A stretch of DNA of 64,000 nt from Streptomyces sp. CB01201 (GCF_002803085.1 NZ_NNBJ01000006.1:186001-250000); one strand, 5' to 3'. Numbered from the stretch's first letter, positions 45,752-54,779 are shown. Translations and numbers: made by a program. The notes: generated from the sequence alone by a model not told the origin.

Positions 45752-46606
45752 TTAGCCCGCCGCCACCGTCAGGGGCGCGAAGCGGCGCGTCCAGTCGCCG
45801 GGGAGAGCCGGAATCCCGTACGTCATCACCGCGTTGAACCCGACCGACTCGACGCCGGATGCCTTCAACCAGCTCAGTAGTTCCTCATGGCGTACATCCA
45901 CATCCGTGCGCAGGGGACGGTCCGTGCCGGCCGCCAGGGAGGCGACCAACGCCTTCGCGGTCTCGGTGTCCCGGGCGATCAGGGGGCCCACCACCTGGGT
46001 GTTCATGTTGGGCCACGCTGCCGCGAAGCCCGTCAGTCCGGTCGCGTCCCGCGCGACCCGCAGCTGGTCGCAGAAGGCGGGCAGGCGGGTGATCATGTGG
46101 GTGCGATCCTGGCCGAATACCTCGGCGTCGAGCCGGAGGATCGCGGGCAGGTCGTCCGCGCTCGCGGGACGGGTGGCCACCGTCGGAGCCGGTCCGGACG
46201 GCTGGAAGTGGCCCCGGACCATCTCGGCGCGGCCGGTCGTCTCGAAGCCCAGCTCCTCGTACAGCGGGCGTCCGTTCGGCGTGGCGTGCAGCGTGAGCGG
46301 CGTGCCGTCCCACTCGCGGAGCACGTCCGTCATCAGCCGCCGTCCGACGCCCTGCCGGGCGAAGCGCTCGGCTACCAGAACCATCCCGATGGCCGCGAGA
46401 CCGGGACCGTACGAGGTGACGACGCAGGCGCTGACCAGCCCCTTGCCGTCCGGGGCATCGATTCCGTAGCCCGTGCCCGCCGCTAGCAGAAGCCCCCATT
46501 TGTGCTCCTCGCGTGGCCATCCCCGGTCCTCGGAGAGGTCGGCACAGGCGATGAGGTCTGCGGTGGTCAAACGGCGCAGGGGAAGCGCGTCGAGCGGTGA
46601 GGGCAT
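45752..46606 (-). CDS. Two-domain GNAT acetyltransferase
   Basis: The 284-residue product has two GNAT-like halves. The first has the coenzyme A loop RFARQGVGRRLMTDVLREW at about residues 82-100. The second begins ATRPASADDLPAILRLDAEVFG at about residue 142 and has no clear CoA loop, as in the Eis-like and DUF1857-type two-domain forms. ATG 46606 has only a weak ribosome site. It lies five bases after the DUF2269-like gene. The substrate is unknown. Confidence 0.85.
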   Translation of the reverse strand: MPSPLDALPLRRLTTADLIACADLSEDRGWPREEHKWGLLLAAGTGYGIDAPDGKGLVSACVVTSYGPGLAAIGMVLVAERFARQGVGRRLMTDVLREWDGTPLTLHATPNGRPLYEELGFETTGRAEMVRGHFQPSGPAPTVATRPASADDLPAILRLDAEVFGQDRTHMITRLPAFCDQLRVARDATGLTGFAAAWPNMNTQVVGPLIARDTETAKALVASLAAGTDRPLRTDVDVRHEELLSWLKASGVESVGFNAVMTYGIPALPGDWTRRFAPLTVAAG

Positions 46607-46611
46607 GAGGC

Positions 46612-47187
46612 TCAGGTTGTCCGACGTACCGGTACGTCGTCCACCGTTTTCCGGCTCTCGGCACGGTGCTTCCGGCCACGCCGGGTCAGTCCCCACGGCT
46701 TGAGCACCGAGATCGCCGTCATGAAGAAGTACGCGCCGGAAGAGACGACCGGTGCTGCCACGAGGCTCGTGTCGGGCACCCCGGCCGCGACCGCGCCATT
46801 GATCTCCGGCCGCAGCAGAAAGGCCGACAGGCAGAGCGTGCCCAGGGTCAGCCAGAATTTGATCCATACCCAGCGATGACGGGCGAGCCCCCAGCGGGTG
46901 CCCAGCGACAGCACGACGCCTGTGACCAGGGTCAGCAGCGCGACGGGCAGCACGAGCCAGTCGCCGAAGACCTTCATGGCGCGGTATGCGGCCTCGGTCA
47001 TGCCGGGCGAGTCCGTGGTGTAGGCGGTGATGCCGAGTGCGAGAAGGCCGAGGGTGAGGCCCAGCCAGCTCACCGAGACGGCGACATGGGCCACCAGCCA
47101 GCCCCTCCGGGTGGAGCGCCGTAGATGTTTCACGTGAAACGGCGCCCGGCTCGTGGGTGCGGATACGGAGAGAGGTGGATGTTTCAC
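46612..47187 (-). CDS. Membrane protein, DUF2269-like
   Basis: The 191-residue frame has four likely membrane helices, starting near GWLVAHVAVSVSWLGLTLG, and a basic C-terminus, close to the DUF2269 family of unknown function. The start is unclear: both in-frame GTG codons near the front (47187 and 47133) lie inside parS sites, and neither has a ribosome site. GTG 47133 would remove the first 18 residues, which look unrelated to the family. Confidence 0.7.
   Translation of the reverse strand: MKHPPLSVSAPTSRAPFHVKHLRRSTRRGWLVAHVAVSVSWLGLTLGLLALGITAYTTDSPGMTEAAYRAMKVFGDWLVLPVALLTLVTGVVLSLGTRWGLARHRWVWIKFWLTLGTLCLSAFLLRPEINGAVAAGVPDTSLVAAPVVSSGAYFFMTAISVLKPWGLTRRGRKHRAESRKTVDDVPVRRTT
47127..47140. 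promoter_or_regulatory. parS: parS site at the DUF2269-like start
   Basis: Perfect GTTTCACGTGAAAC; its GTG is one candidate start codon of the DUF2269-like gene. Confidence 0.97.
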
Positions 47188-47194
47188 GTGAAAC
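47181..47194. promoter_or_regulatory. parS: parS site, distal end of the parS array
   Basis: Perfect GTTTCACGTGAAAC, 54 bases from the previous one. No further copy was seen to 64000. Confidence 0.97.
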
Positions 47195-47264
47195 AGCGTG
47201 CCGTCGAGAGCCCGCGCCAGTCGTCCCGCAGGGGGAGTAACCCCGCGTACTAGGCTCGGCGTAC

Positions 47265-47897
47265 ATGGCGAGACTTCACCTCTTCGACCTTGACGGCACT
47301 CTCATACGGGGCTCCGCCGCGCCGGTCGAGATCTCCCGGCAGCTCGGGCTCCTCGATGAGATCGGCGAGCTGGAGGTGGAGTTTTCCACCGGCCGGATCG
47401 GGTCTCCGGAGTACGCGAGGCGGGTGCACGCCCTGTGGGCCGGGCTCACCGAGGCGCATGTGACGACCGCTTTCGAGACCGCCCCCTGGCTCATGGGGAT
47501 CCAGGACGTCTGGCAGGAGATCCGCGGCGAGGGGGACTACTGCGCCGTGATCTCGCTGTCTCCGTCCTTCTTCGTGGAGCGGCTGCTCGGCTGGGGCGCT
47601 CATGCGGCCCACGGCTCGCTCTTCCCCGAGGTGCCCTTCACCCGGCCCGTGGAACCCGAGGGGCTCCTGAGCCCGGCCGCCAAGGTGAGCGTGATGAACC
47701 GGCTGTGCGCCGAGTTCGGCGTCGGCAGCCAGAATTGCGTGGCCTACGGGGATTCGATGTCCGATGTGGACCTCTTCGCCGCCGTGCCGGTGTCGGTCGC
47801 GGTGAACGCGGACCACCATCTCGCGGACCGCGCCACCCACACCTACACGGGCGGCGACCTCCGGGAGGCCTACGCACTGGTCCGCTCGGCCCTGTGA
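47265..47897 (+). CDS. HAD-family phosphatase (SerB-like)
   Basis: The 210-residue product has the HAD nucleophile motif DLDGT at 8-12, a four-helix cap, the Lys motif near LSPAAKVSVMNRL and the acidic motif GDSMSDVDLF. This is the IB subclass of phosphoserine-phosphatase-like enzymes. ATG 47265 starts it. It is 70 bases from the last parS and convergent with the NUDIX gene. The natural substrate cannot be assigned. Confidence 0.92.
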   Translation: MARLHLFDLDGTLIRGSAAPVEISRQLGLLDEIGELEVEFSTGRIGSPEYARRVHALWAGLTEAHVTTAFETAPWLMGIQDVWQEIRGEGDYCAVISLSPSFFVERLLGWGAHAAHGSLFPEVPFTRPVEPEGLLSPAAKVSVMNRLCAEFGVGSQNCVAYGDSMSDVDLFAAVPVSVAVNADHHLADRATHTYTGGDLREAYALVRSAL

Positions 47898-47904
47898 GCC
47901 GCCG

Positions 47905-48387
47905 CTAGCCCAGATCGGGTGCGTGCATGGCCCGCACGCCCTCGATGTTTCCGTCGAGATAGTGCCGGAGGGACAGCGGAACGAGATGCACCGAAGCGAT
48001 CCCGACACGGGTGAACGGGATGCGGACGATCTCGTACTCGCCGCAGGGCTCCTCGATCTCGGGGCCGTGCCGTAGCGAGGGGTCCATGGAATCGAGGCGA
48101 CAGACGAAGAAGTGCTGCACCTTCACGCCGGTCGCGCCCCCGTCGGCACCGATGTGCTCGACGGTGTCGACGAAGCAGGGCACCACATCGGTGATCTTCG
48201 CGCCGAGTTCCTCGTCCACTTCGCGGTGCAGGGCCTCGACGACGGTGGCGTCCTCGGGCTCGACCCCGCCGCCGGGAGTGAGCCAGTACGGGTCCATGCC
48301 GGGCTTGGTGCGCTTGATCAGAATCAGGTCGTCACCGTCAAGCAGAACGGCTCGGGCGGTGCGCTTGACCACTGGACGTACGGTCAT
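47905..48387 (-). CDS. NUDIX hydrolase
   Basis: The 160-residue product has the Nudix box GGGVEPEDATVVEALHREVDEEL at about residues 38-60, with the REVDEEL metal ligands intact. NUDIX enzymes cleave nucleoside diphosphates linked to other groups; the substrate is unknown. ATG 48387 is chosen because the domain begins there. The start lacks a clear ribosome site. It is convergent with the HAD gene, seven bases apart. Confidence 0.93.
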   Translation of the reverse strand: MTVRPVVKRTARAVLLDGDDLILIKRTKPGMDPYWLTPGGGVEPEDATVVEALHREVDEELGAKITDVVPCFVDTVEHIGADGGATGVKVQHFFVCRLDSMDPSLRHGPEIEEPCGEYEIVRIPFTRVGIASVHLVPLSLRHYLDGNIEGVRAMHAPDLG

Positions 48388-48446
48388 GGGAGAAATGTGG
48401 CCCGAAGGGACGCCTGCGAAACTCCTCGGGTCTCCTCCACTGCCCC

Positions 48447-49343
48447 TCAGCTCCAGTCGGCCGCGGCACGCAGCAGCCATTCCTGCGCCCGCGCAATGTG
48501 CGGGAGGCCGAGTGTGCCGGTGCGCGCCGCGAGGAAATAGGTGCGCAGCGGAGGCACCGGAGGGTCGAGGAGCGCCACCGCCTCGCCTTGTTCCAGGGCT
48601 GTCTCGCACAGATAGCGTGGCAGCACGGCGAGACCCGCTCCCGCGGTCACCGCGGCGAGAACCGCCCGGAGATCGGGTGCCACGACCGTGCCCGCGGCGG
48701 CGGGTTTGGCGTCGAACACCGACGCCCAGTAGCGCGTGACCAGGGGCAGTGACTCATGGACCTCCACCACGGGGATGGCCTCCAGCACGGCCGGCCCGCC
48801 GTGCCGCACCGCACCCGGCCCGAGCCGTGCGGCCCAGCGCACCCCGGCGACCAGCACGTGCTCCTCGTCGCACAGTGCGGTCGCGGTCAGTAGCCCGCCT
48901 CGCGGCCGGGCCGTGGCGATGGCGAGATCGTGGTGGCCGGCGGCCAGGCCCTCCAGGGTCTCCTCGGCGTTGCCGAAGGATGCCCGCAGCGCGAGCCCCT
49001 GCGGGATGAGCCGGGTGAGCGCGGGCAGGGCGCGCAGCGCGGTGAACTCCGGTGGCCCGGCCAGATGCAGGGTCCGCAGGGCCGATGCCTCGCCAAGGCC
49101 GGACTCGGTGATCTCGACCAGCGCGTCCAGATGCGGAGCGGCCCGCTGGGCCAGCTCGTCGCCCATGGCCGTCGGGGTCACCCCGCGCGCTTGGCGCAGG
49201 AAGAGCGGATGCCCCAACTGCCGCTCCAGCGTGCGTATCTGGCCGGTCACCGCGGGCTGCGAGAGCCCCAGCAGGGCTGCGGCCCGGGTGAACGAGCCCG
49301 CTCTGTGCACGGTGACGAACGTACGCAGCAGGGCAAGGTCCAT
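48447..49343 (-). CDS. LysR-family transcriptional regulator
   Basis: The 298-residue product has the LysR helix-turn-helix at about residues 16-37 (GSFTRAAALLGLSQPAVTGQ) and a periplasmic-binding-type effector domain. ATG 49343 starts it. LysR genes usually control a divergent neighbour, but the gene on its other side is the cystathionine-lyase-like gene on the same strand, so the target is unclear. The ligand is unknown. Confidence 0.94.
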   Translation of the reverse strand: MDLALLRTFVTVHRAGSFTRAAALLGLSQPAVTGQIRTLERQLGHPLFLRQARGVTPTAMGDELAQRAAPHLDALVEITESGLGEASALRTLHLAGPPEFTALRALPALTRLIPQGLALRASFGNAEETLEGLAAGHHDLAIATARPRGGLLTATALCDEEHVLVAGVRWAARLGPGAVRHGGPAVLEAIPVVEVHESLPLVTRYWASVFDAKPAAAGTVVAPDLRAVLAAVTAGAGLAVLPRYLCETALEQGEAVALLDPPVPPLRTYFLAARTGTLGLPHIARAQEWLLRAAADWS

Positions 49344-49488
49344 GGTGCCCTCCCGTCCTGAACTGCTTCATGACGTCCCCGGCCGGACACAACTATAAAT
49401 ATGTCGATAGGCCCCTGTCGCTACCGTGATTGGACACTGACGCACAGTCAACTAGCCTTGTCCGGGCGGTTCTCGTACGCGGGAACCG

Positions 49489-49527
49489 GGGCGGTCCGAG
49501 CCATGAGGGGGGAGGCTCGGACCGCCC
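49489..49527 (-). terminator. Terminator after the PLP-enzyme gene
   Basis: A perfect 14-base stem (49489-49502 with 49514-49527) around an 11-base loop lies just past the stop at 49531. The other bases between 49344 and 49488 hold the lysR promoter region and no gene. Confidence 0.88.
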
Positions 49528-49530
49528 GTC

Positions 49531-50667
49531 CTACGGACGGGGCCCGGCCGGCGAGCCCGCCTCCGCCAAGGCGCGCTCCACGTCCGCGATCAGGTCGGGG
49601 GCGTCCTCGGCGCCGACGGAGAAGCGGATGAAGCCCTCCGAGACGGCGTCGCCGCCCCAGCGCCCGCGCCGCTCCGCCGTGGAGCGGACGCTGCCGAAGC
49701 TCGTGGCGTCGTCCACGAGGCGCAGCGCCTCCAGGAACCGCTCGGCGAAGGCGCGGTCGGGCAGGTCGAAGGAGATCACGCAGCCGAAGCGCCGCATCTG
49801 CGCCGTGGCCGTCCGGTGGGACGGGTCCGAGGGAAGTCCCGGGTAGCGCAGGCCGGTCACCTCCTCCCGCTTGGCCAGTGCCTCGGCGAGGGCCAGCGCG
49901 TTCGCGGCCTGCCGGTCGGCGCGCAGGTGCAGCGTCGCGAGGGAGCGGTGGGCCAGCCAGGCCTCCATCGGGCCCGGAATCGCGCCGACGACCTTGCGCC
50001 ACTTGCGTACGCGCGCGGCGAGATCGGGGTCGCGGCAGACCACGTAGCCGAGCAGGAGATCGCCGTGGCCGGTCAGGCCCTTGGTGCCGCTGGCCACCGC
50101 GAAGTCCGCGCCGAGTTCGAGGGGACGCTGCCCGAGCGGCGTGGCCAGGGTGTTGTCGACCGCCACCAGAGCGCCCGCGTCATGCGCGGCCCGCGCCAGC
50201 CGGCGCACGTCGCACACATCGAGACCGGGGTTGGACGGTGTCTCGATCCACAGCAGCTTCGCGCCGTCCAGGTGGGCGAGCTGGGCGTCGCCGGCGGTGG
50301 GCGCGGTGCGCACCGCGATGCCGTACGCCTCCAACTGCTCGCGCACCAAAGGCAGCGCCTGGTAGCCGTCGTCCGGCAGCACCACCGTGTCGCCGGTGCG
50401 CGCGTGGGAGAGCAGCACGGCCGAGATGGCCGCCATCCCGGAGGCGAAGACGATCGCCTCGGCGCTCTCGTCGGGCGACTCCAGCTCGGCTATCGCCCGC
50501 TCCAGATGCGTCCAGGTCGGGTTGGTGTCACGGCCGTAGGTGTACGGCCCGGTGGCCTCGCCCGGCAGGTGGAAGTGGGCGGCGAACACCGGCCCGGGCA
50601 GGGTGGGTTCGTAGGCCACCGGCTCGGGGAGCCCGGCGCGTACGGATCGGGTGCCGTCACCTGTCAT
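49531..50667 (-). CDS. Cystathionine gamma-lyase/synthase-family PLP enzyme
   Basis: Enzymes of the Cys/Met metabolism family cleave or make cystathionine and related thioethers. The 378-residue product has YGR at 44-46, the cofactor phosphate-binding SGMAA near 76 and the PLP lysine K196 in SGTKGLTGHGD. The exact reaction (gamma-lyase, synthase or methionine gamma-lyase) cannot be settled by eye. GTG or ATG at 50667 is the start (ATG ACA GGT). It lies after the LysR gene, which may regulate it. Confidence 0.9.
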   Translation of the reverse strand: MTGDGTRSVRAGLPEPVAYEPTLPGPVFAAHFHLPGEATGPYTYGRDTNPTWTHLERAIAELESPDESAEAIVFASGMAAISAVLLSHARTGDTVVLPDDGYQALPLVREQLEAYGIAVRTAPTAGDAQLAHLDGAKLLWIETPSNPGLDVCDVRRLARAAHDAGALVAVDNTLATPLGQRPLELGADFAVASGTKGLTGHGDLLLGYVVCRDPDLAARVRKWRKVVGAIPGPMEAWLAHRSLATLHLRADRQAANALALAEALAKREEVTGLRYPGLPSDPSHRTATAQMRRFGCVISFDLPDRAFAERFLEALRLVDDATSFGSVRSTAERRGRWGGDAVSEGFIRFSVGAEDAPDLIADVERALAEAGSPAGPRP

Positions 50668-50708
50668 GCCGCACGCTCCATTTCATCGCGGTGGGGGGTG
50701 GCCAAGGC

Positions 50709-51089
50709 TCAGTCCTTGTCGTCGGGCAGAACGATGTGCATCGCCCAGGAAACGATCGAGATGATCAGGGCGCCGAGCACGGCGGTCCAGAACCCCTCGA
50801 CGTGGAAGCTCAGGTTGAGCTTGTCGGCGAGCCAGGAGGTCAGCAGCAGCATCAACGCGTTGATCACCAGCGTGATCAGCCCGAGGGTGAGGATGAAGAG
50901 GGGGAACGACAGCAGCTTGACCAGTGGCTTGACGACGAAGTTCACCACGCCGAAGACCAGCGCGACCAGAATCAGCGTCAGGGCCTTCTTGCCGGTGTTG
51001 TCACCGGTCAGGGTGATGTTCTTCACCAGCCAGACGGCCACCGCCAGGGCGGCCGCATTGGCGATCGTCTTGACTACGAAATTCTTCAT
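50709..51089 (-). CDS. Phage-holin-like four-helix membrane protein
   Basis: The 126-residue product has four membrane helices and the layout of the actinobacterial phage-holin-4-like family (PF04020), which is chromosomal and not tied to lysis. It starts MKNFVVKTIANAAALAVAVWLV. ATG 51089 is chosen; the open frame continues to 51119 without a ribosome site. Its role is unknown. Confidence 0.88.
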   Translation of the reverse strand: MKNFVVKTIANAAALAVAVWLVKNITLTGDNTGKKALTLILVALVFGVVNFVVKPLVKLLSFPLFILTLGLITLVINALMLLLTSWLADKLNLSFHVEGFWTAVLGALIISIVSWAMHIVLPDDKD

Positions 51090-51139
51090 GGGTCTGATCG
51101 TGGCAGACGTGATCAGCACGAGCGCAGGGGCAGAGGGCG

Positions 51140-51457
51140 ATGAAAGACTTCCGACTCGACGAGCTGGAGGCGGAGCGGGCCGCCAACGACGGTGCGTATC
51201 TGCAGTTCCTGCGGGAGCGCACCATGTCGGCGGGGCTGTACGCGCTCGACGCGGGCGCGCACGACCCTCAGTCCCCGCACGCCCAGGACGAGATCTACTT
51301 CGTGGTCAGCGGCCGCGCCTCCATCACCGTGGGCCTGGAGACGACGCAGGTCGCGCGGGGCAGCGTGGTCTATGTGCCGGCCGGAGTGGCGCACAAGTTC
51401 CACCACATCACGGAGGATCTGAGGGTTCTGGTCGTCTTCTCTCCCCCTGAGAGCTGA
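51140..51457 (+). CDS. Cupin-domain protein
   Basis: The 105-residue product is one cupin barrel, with metal-ligand-like motifs H46-x-Q-x-E51 (SPHAQDEIYF) and H-x3-H near the end (GVAHKFHHI). Small cupins act as dioxygenases, isomerases or binding proteins; the role here is unknown. ATG 51140 starts it, divergent from the holin-like gene. Confidence 0.85.
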   Translation: MKDFRLDELEAERAANDGAYLQFLRERTMSAGLYALDAGAHDPQSPHAQDEIYFVVSGRASITVGLETTQVARGSVVYVPAGVAHKFHHITEDLRVLVVFSPPES

Positions 51458-51595
51458 GGGTCGCCCCCGATTCTCCCTAAGGGTTCGGTCAGGGGTGTTC
51501 AAGGGCTGCGAGGGCCCCGCAGGGTACCCCCTCGCGCCTAGCATCAGGAGTGTCGAAAGCACACGACTGGTGAACTGACGAAAGAGGTAAGGACG

Positions 51596-51817
51596 ATGGC
51601 GGCACGGGAAATATTCGCGGGGATGCCCTGGTGGGTGAAGTGGGTCGCCGTGCCCGTCATCGCCCTGGTGGTGTTCGGCGGCCTGATCGCGAGCGTGGTG
51701 GGCTTCCTGTTCGGACTGCTCTTCAAGCTGCTGGTCTTCGTGGCCCTGGTCGGCGGTCTCATCTATGTGGTGCGGAGGTTCATGTCCTCCTCGTCGTCCT
51801 CGCGCGGCGACTGGTAG
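51596..51817 (+). CDS. Small membrane protein, DUF5326-like
   Basis: The 73-residue product has two membrane helices (WVAVPVIALVVFGGLIASVVG and LLVFVALVGGLIYVV) and a Ser/Arg tail, close to the short actinobacterial DUF5326 family of unknown role. ATG 51596 follows AGAGGTAAGG. Confidence 0.75.
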   Translation: MAAREIFAGMPWWVKWVAVPVIALVVFGGLIASVVGFLFGLLFKLLVFVALVGGLIYVVRRFMSSSSSSRGDW

Positions 51818-51824
51818 CGGGACC

Positions 51825-51847
51825 GGGCGGAACGACGACTTCCGCCC
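51825..51847 (+). terminator. Terminator after the DUF5326-like gene
   Basis: GGGCGGAA at 51825-51832 pairs with TTCCGCCC at 51840-51847 around a seven-base loop. The rest of the gap to 52129 is a GC-rich ssgR promoter region with a further GCGGGGG/CCCCCGC hairpin near 52075 and no gene. Confidence 0.75.
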
Positions 51848-52129
51848 GGAGCCCGGCTGGGCATCCGCGATACCGGACCGGCGTGCACGCCGCGCCCATG
51901 ACGTCCGGGGATTAGCCCGGCCGGGGGAACGAAGCCGGCGAAACCCCCTGACCGGCGAAGTCGGCCATTAGAGTGGCTGGTCCCTGCCGCCCCCTGGGAA
52001 TCACGGGTCCCGACCGATCCCTGCCTCCGGTTCGACCGCCCGTGCCGCCCCTTGGGACGTGCGGCGGGGCCCGCGGGGGTGGCCCCCGCAGTCGGGCGTC
52101 CTGCCCGTCGGCACTCCTGGGGGTGACCC

Positions 52130-52900
52130 GTGGCCACGGCTTCGAATGCCGCCGTCCCTACCCTGATCGGCTCGGTCCAGCGGGCCTTGCGCCTGCTGGA
52201 GGCAGTCGGGTCCCACCGGGACGGCGCCCCCGCCAAACAACTGGCCCGCGAGGCCGGACTGCCGCTCCCCACCGCCTATCACCTGCTGCGCACCCTGACC
52301 CACGAGGGCTATCTGCGGCGCGAACACGGGGTGTTCGTGTTCGGGCCCGCGGTCGAGCGGCTGGCCCATGGCGGGGCACTGCAGAATCGTCGCAGCAAGA
52401 TCGCCGACTCGTTGGCGCACTGGCGGGACTCCATCGGGGTGCCCGTCTATTTCGCCGTCTGGCGCGAGGGCGAGATCGAGATCGCCGGGGTCGCCGACAC
52501 CCCTGCCGCGCCCGCGGTCGAGGAGTGGGCCGACTTCCGCGAGACCGGGCACGCCCACGCGATCGGCCAGTGCCTGCTCAGCCAGCTCGACGAGCGCACC
52601 CGCGAGGACTATCTGGACCGGCATCCGGTCGAGGCCATCACCCCCTTCACCGTGCGGGACCGCCGTACCCTGTCGGAGCGGCTGGCGGCTACGGAGCGTA
52701 TGCAGCCCGTGATCGAACGGCAGGAGTACGCGCTCGGTACGGTCTGCGCGGCGATCCCGATCACGGCCGGTTCCAGCGCTGCCGCGGTGGCCATTTCCGT
52801 ACCCCTTCACCAGGAAGAACGTCTGCTTCCCGCCATCGAGCAACTGCGGGGCGAAGTGGGTGGCCTGTTCCGCACCCTGGCCTTCTCTATCAGTATCTGA
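52130..52900 (+). CDS. ssgR: SsgR, IclR-family regulator of ssgA
   Basis: In S. coelicolor SsgR is an IclR-type activator needed for ssgA expression and sporulation septation. The 256-residue product has an N-terminal winged helix at about residues 15-75 (APAKQLAREAGLPLPTAYHLLRTL) and the IclR effector domain. GTG 52130 has GGGGGTG a few bases upstream. It lies just before ssgA on the same strand, the arrangement known in Streptomyces, which is the main basis for the name. Confidence 0.92.
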   Translation: MATASNAAVPTLIGSVQRALRLLEAVGSHRDGAPAKQLAREAGLPLPTAYHLLRTLTHEGYLRREHGVFVFGPAVERLAHGGALQNRRSKIADSLAHWRDSIGVPVYFAVWREGEIEIAGVADTPAAPAVEEWADFRETGHAHAIGQCLLSQLDERTREDYLDRHPVEAITPFTVRDRRTLSERLAATERMQPVIERQEYALGTVCAAIPITAGSSAAAVAISVPLHQEERLLPAIEQLRGEVGGLFRTLAFSISI

Positions 52901-53002
52901 AATATCACTCCTTGTGATCTGTTGGGGCTTCCAGCACGATTGCGTCAAGAGGGCCATGCGGGATCATTCCTGGCCAGTTTCGGCAAAAGCGGGGTACGTG
53001 CG

Positions 53003-53437
53003 ATGCGTGAATCGGTTCAGGCAGAAGTGATGATGAGCTTCCTCGTCTCCGAGGAGCTTTCCTTCAAGATCCCGGTGGAGCTGAAGTACGAGGCGGCGGA
53101 CCCCTATGCGGTGCGCATGACTTTCCACCTTCCCGGCGACGCGCCCGTGACCTGGGCGTTCGGCCGTGAACTGCTGCTCGACGGCATCAACGGGGCGACC
53201 GGGGACGGCGATGTGAGAATCGAGCCCAGCGAGCCCGAGGAGCTCTCGGACGTCCACATCCGGCTCCAAGTGGGCGCGGACGCGGCCCTGTTCCGGGCCG
53301 GCGCGGCGCCGCTCGTGGCCTTCCTCGACCGCACCGACAAGCTCGTACCGCTCGGGCAGGAGTGGACGCTCGGGGAGTCCGACGAGCATTTGGAGGAGGC
53401 ACTCGGTCGCATCCTCGCCGAGGAGAACGCCGGCTGA
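53003..53437 (+). CDS. ssgA: SsgA, sporulation septation protein
   Basis: SsgA-like proteins exist only in sporulating actinobacteria; SsgA activates sporulation-specific division and septum site choice. The 144-residue product matches the family across its length: MSFLVSEELSFKIPVELKYE, then HLPGDAPVTWAFGREL and PLVAFLDRTDKLVPLGQE. ATG 53003 is chosen because GCGGGG lies about eight bases upstream; a start at MMSF (53030 or 53033) would give a protein close to 135 residues. It follows ssgR by 102 bases and ends four bases before the YibE/F gene. Confidence 0.95.
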   Translation: MRESVQAEVMMSFLVSEELSFKIPVELKYEAADPYAVRMTFHLPGDAPVTWAFGRELLLDGINGATGDGDVRIEPSEPEELSDVHIRLQVGADAALFRAGAAPLVAFLDRTDKLVPLGQEWTLGESDEHLEEALGRILAEENAG

Positions 53438-53441
53438 CCCG

Positions 53442-54779
53442 CTACTTCTTGCGGCGGTGACCGCCCCCGCCGCGTACCGCGCGCGGCCCGGCCGACCCCG
53501 TGCCCGGCCGGTCGGCGGAGACCACCAGGGCGGCGAGCGCCGTGGTCAGCGGCACCGAGGCGACCAGGCCGATCGAGCCGACCAGGGTGCGGACGATCTC
53601 CTCGGCGACCAGCTCGCTGTTGGCCACCGTGCCCACGCTGCTCTGCGCGATCGAGAACAGCAGCAACAGCGGCAGTGCGGCTCCCGCGTAGGCGAGCACC
53701 AGGGTGTTGACCACCGACGCGATGTGGTCGCGGCCGATCCGGATGCCCGCCCGGTACAGGCCGCGCGGGCCCATGGTCGGGTTGGCCTCGTGCAGCTCCC
53801 AGACCGCCGATGTCTGCGTGACCGTCACATCGTCGAGTACGCCGAGCGATCCGATGATGACGCCCGCGAGCAGCAGGCCGGACATGTCGATGTGCGGGTA
53901 GAGGCCGTGGATCAGGCCCGTGTTGTCGTCCGTGTTGCCGGTGAGCGAGGCCCAGCCGATGAAGAGCGAGCCGAGCAGCCCGATCAGCATCAGCGAGACG
54001 AGGGTGCCGAGGACGGCGACGGAGGTGCGCGCGGAGAGGCCGTGGCACATGTAGAGCGCGATCAGCATGATGGCGCTCGCCCCGACCACCGCCACCAGAA
54101 GCGGATTGGAGCCCTGCAACACCGCCGGAAGGATGAACAGCGTCAGCACGGCGAACGAGACCACCAGGGCGACCAGCGCCATCACCCCGCGCAGCCGGCC
54201 GACGACCACCACCGCGAGCGCGAAGATCCCGGCGAGCAGTGCCATCGGGAACCGGCGGTTCACATCGGTCACCGAATATTGCAGGTCGTGCGGTGCGTCG
54301 GGGGCGTACGCGACGATCACGCCCTGGCCCGTGTGCAGCTGGCGGGGCGAGTCGGGCTGGACGATCTCGGTGAAGGTGCGGCCCTTCTCCTTGCCCGAGG
54401 TGACCTCGACGGTGGCCTTCTTGCACACCCGCTGCTCGGTCTTCCTGGCCTGCTGGCTCTCGGCGGTGGAGGTGTCACCGTTGGACGGGGCCTGCCCGGC
54501 GTTGACCGAGGCGCAGTCGACTTCTTCGACCTTGACCACCTTGGCCTGCTGGGTCTGGCGGTCGAAGCCGACGCCGGTGCGCTGGTGCGGCGGGGCGCCG
54601 CCGGGCCAGAGCACCACGAGACCCACAAGTACCGCCGTGGAGAAAGGAATCAGCACGGCGGCGATGACCTTGCGCAGGTGCTTGGAGACGGGGGCGGCGG
54701 GCCCGTGCGCGTGGGAGTGGCCGTGCCCGTGGCCGTGTCCGCCGTGCTGGTGCGGAGGGTGCGGTTCTGGTGAGGTCAC
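53442..54779 (-). CDS. YibE/F-family membrane protein
   Basis: The 445-residue product has a His/Gly-rich N-terminus (residues 10-26, a run of GHGHGHSHAH), one helix, an outside region, and about six to eight further helices of the YibE/F family of unknown function. The His-rich head could bind metal (inference). GTG 54779 starts it. It is convergent with ssgA and divergent from thiC. Confidence 0.88.
   Translation of the reverse strand: MTSPEPHPPHQHGGHGHGHGHSHAHGPAAPVSKHLRKVIAAVLIPFSTAVLVGLVVLWPGGAPPHQRTGVGFDRQTQQAKVVKVEEVDCASVNAGQAPSNGDTSTAESQQARKTEQRVCKKATVEVTSGKEKGRTFTEIVQPDSPRQLHTGQGVIVAYAPDAPHDLQYSVTDVNRRFPMALLAGIFALAVVVVGRLRGVMALVALVVSFAVLTLFILPAVLQGSNPLLVAVVGASAIMLIALYMCHGLSARTSVAVLGTLVSLMLIGLLGSLFIGWASLTGNTDDNTGLIHGLYPHIDMSGLLLAGVIIGSLGVLDDVTVTQTSAVWELHEANPTMGPRGLYRAGIRIGRDHIASVVNTLVLAYAGAALPLLLLFSIAQSSVGTVANSELVAEEIVRTLVGSIGLVASVPLTTALAALVVSADRPGTGSAGPRAVRGGGGHRRKK

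Noticed and set aside
50709..51089. Holin-like protein as a sign of prophage
   Set aside because: The family is common and chromosomal in actinobacteria, and no other phage gene is nearby.
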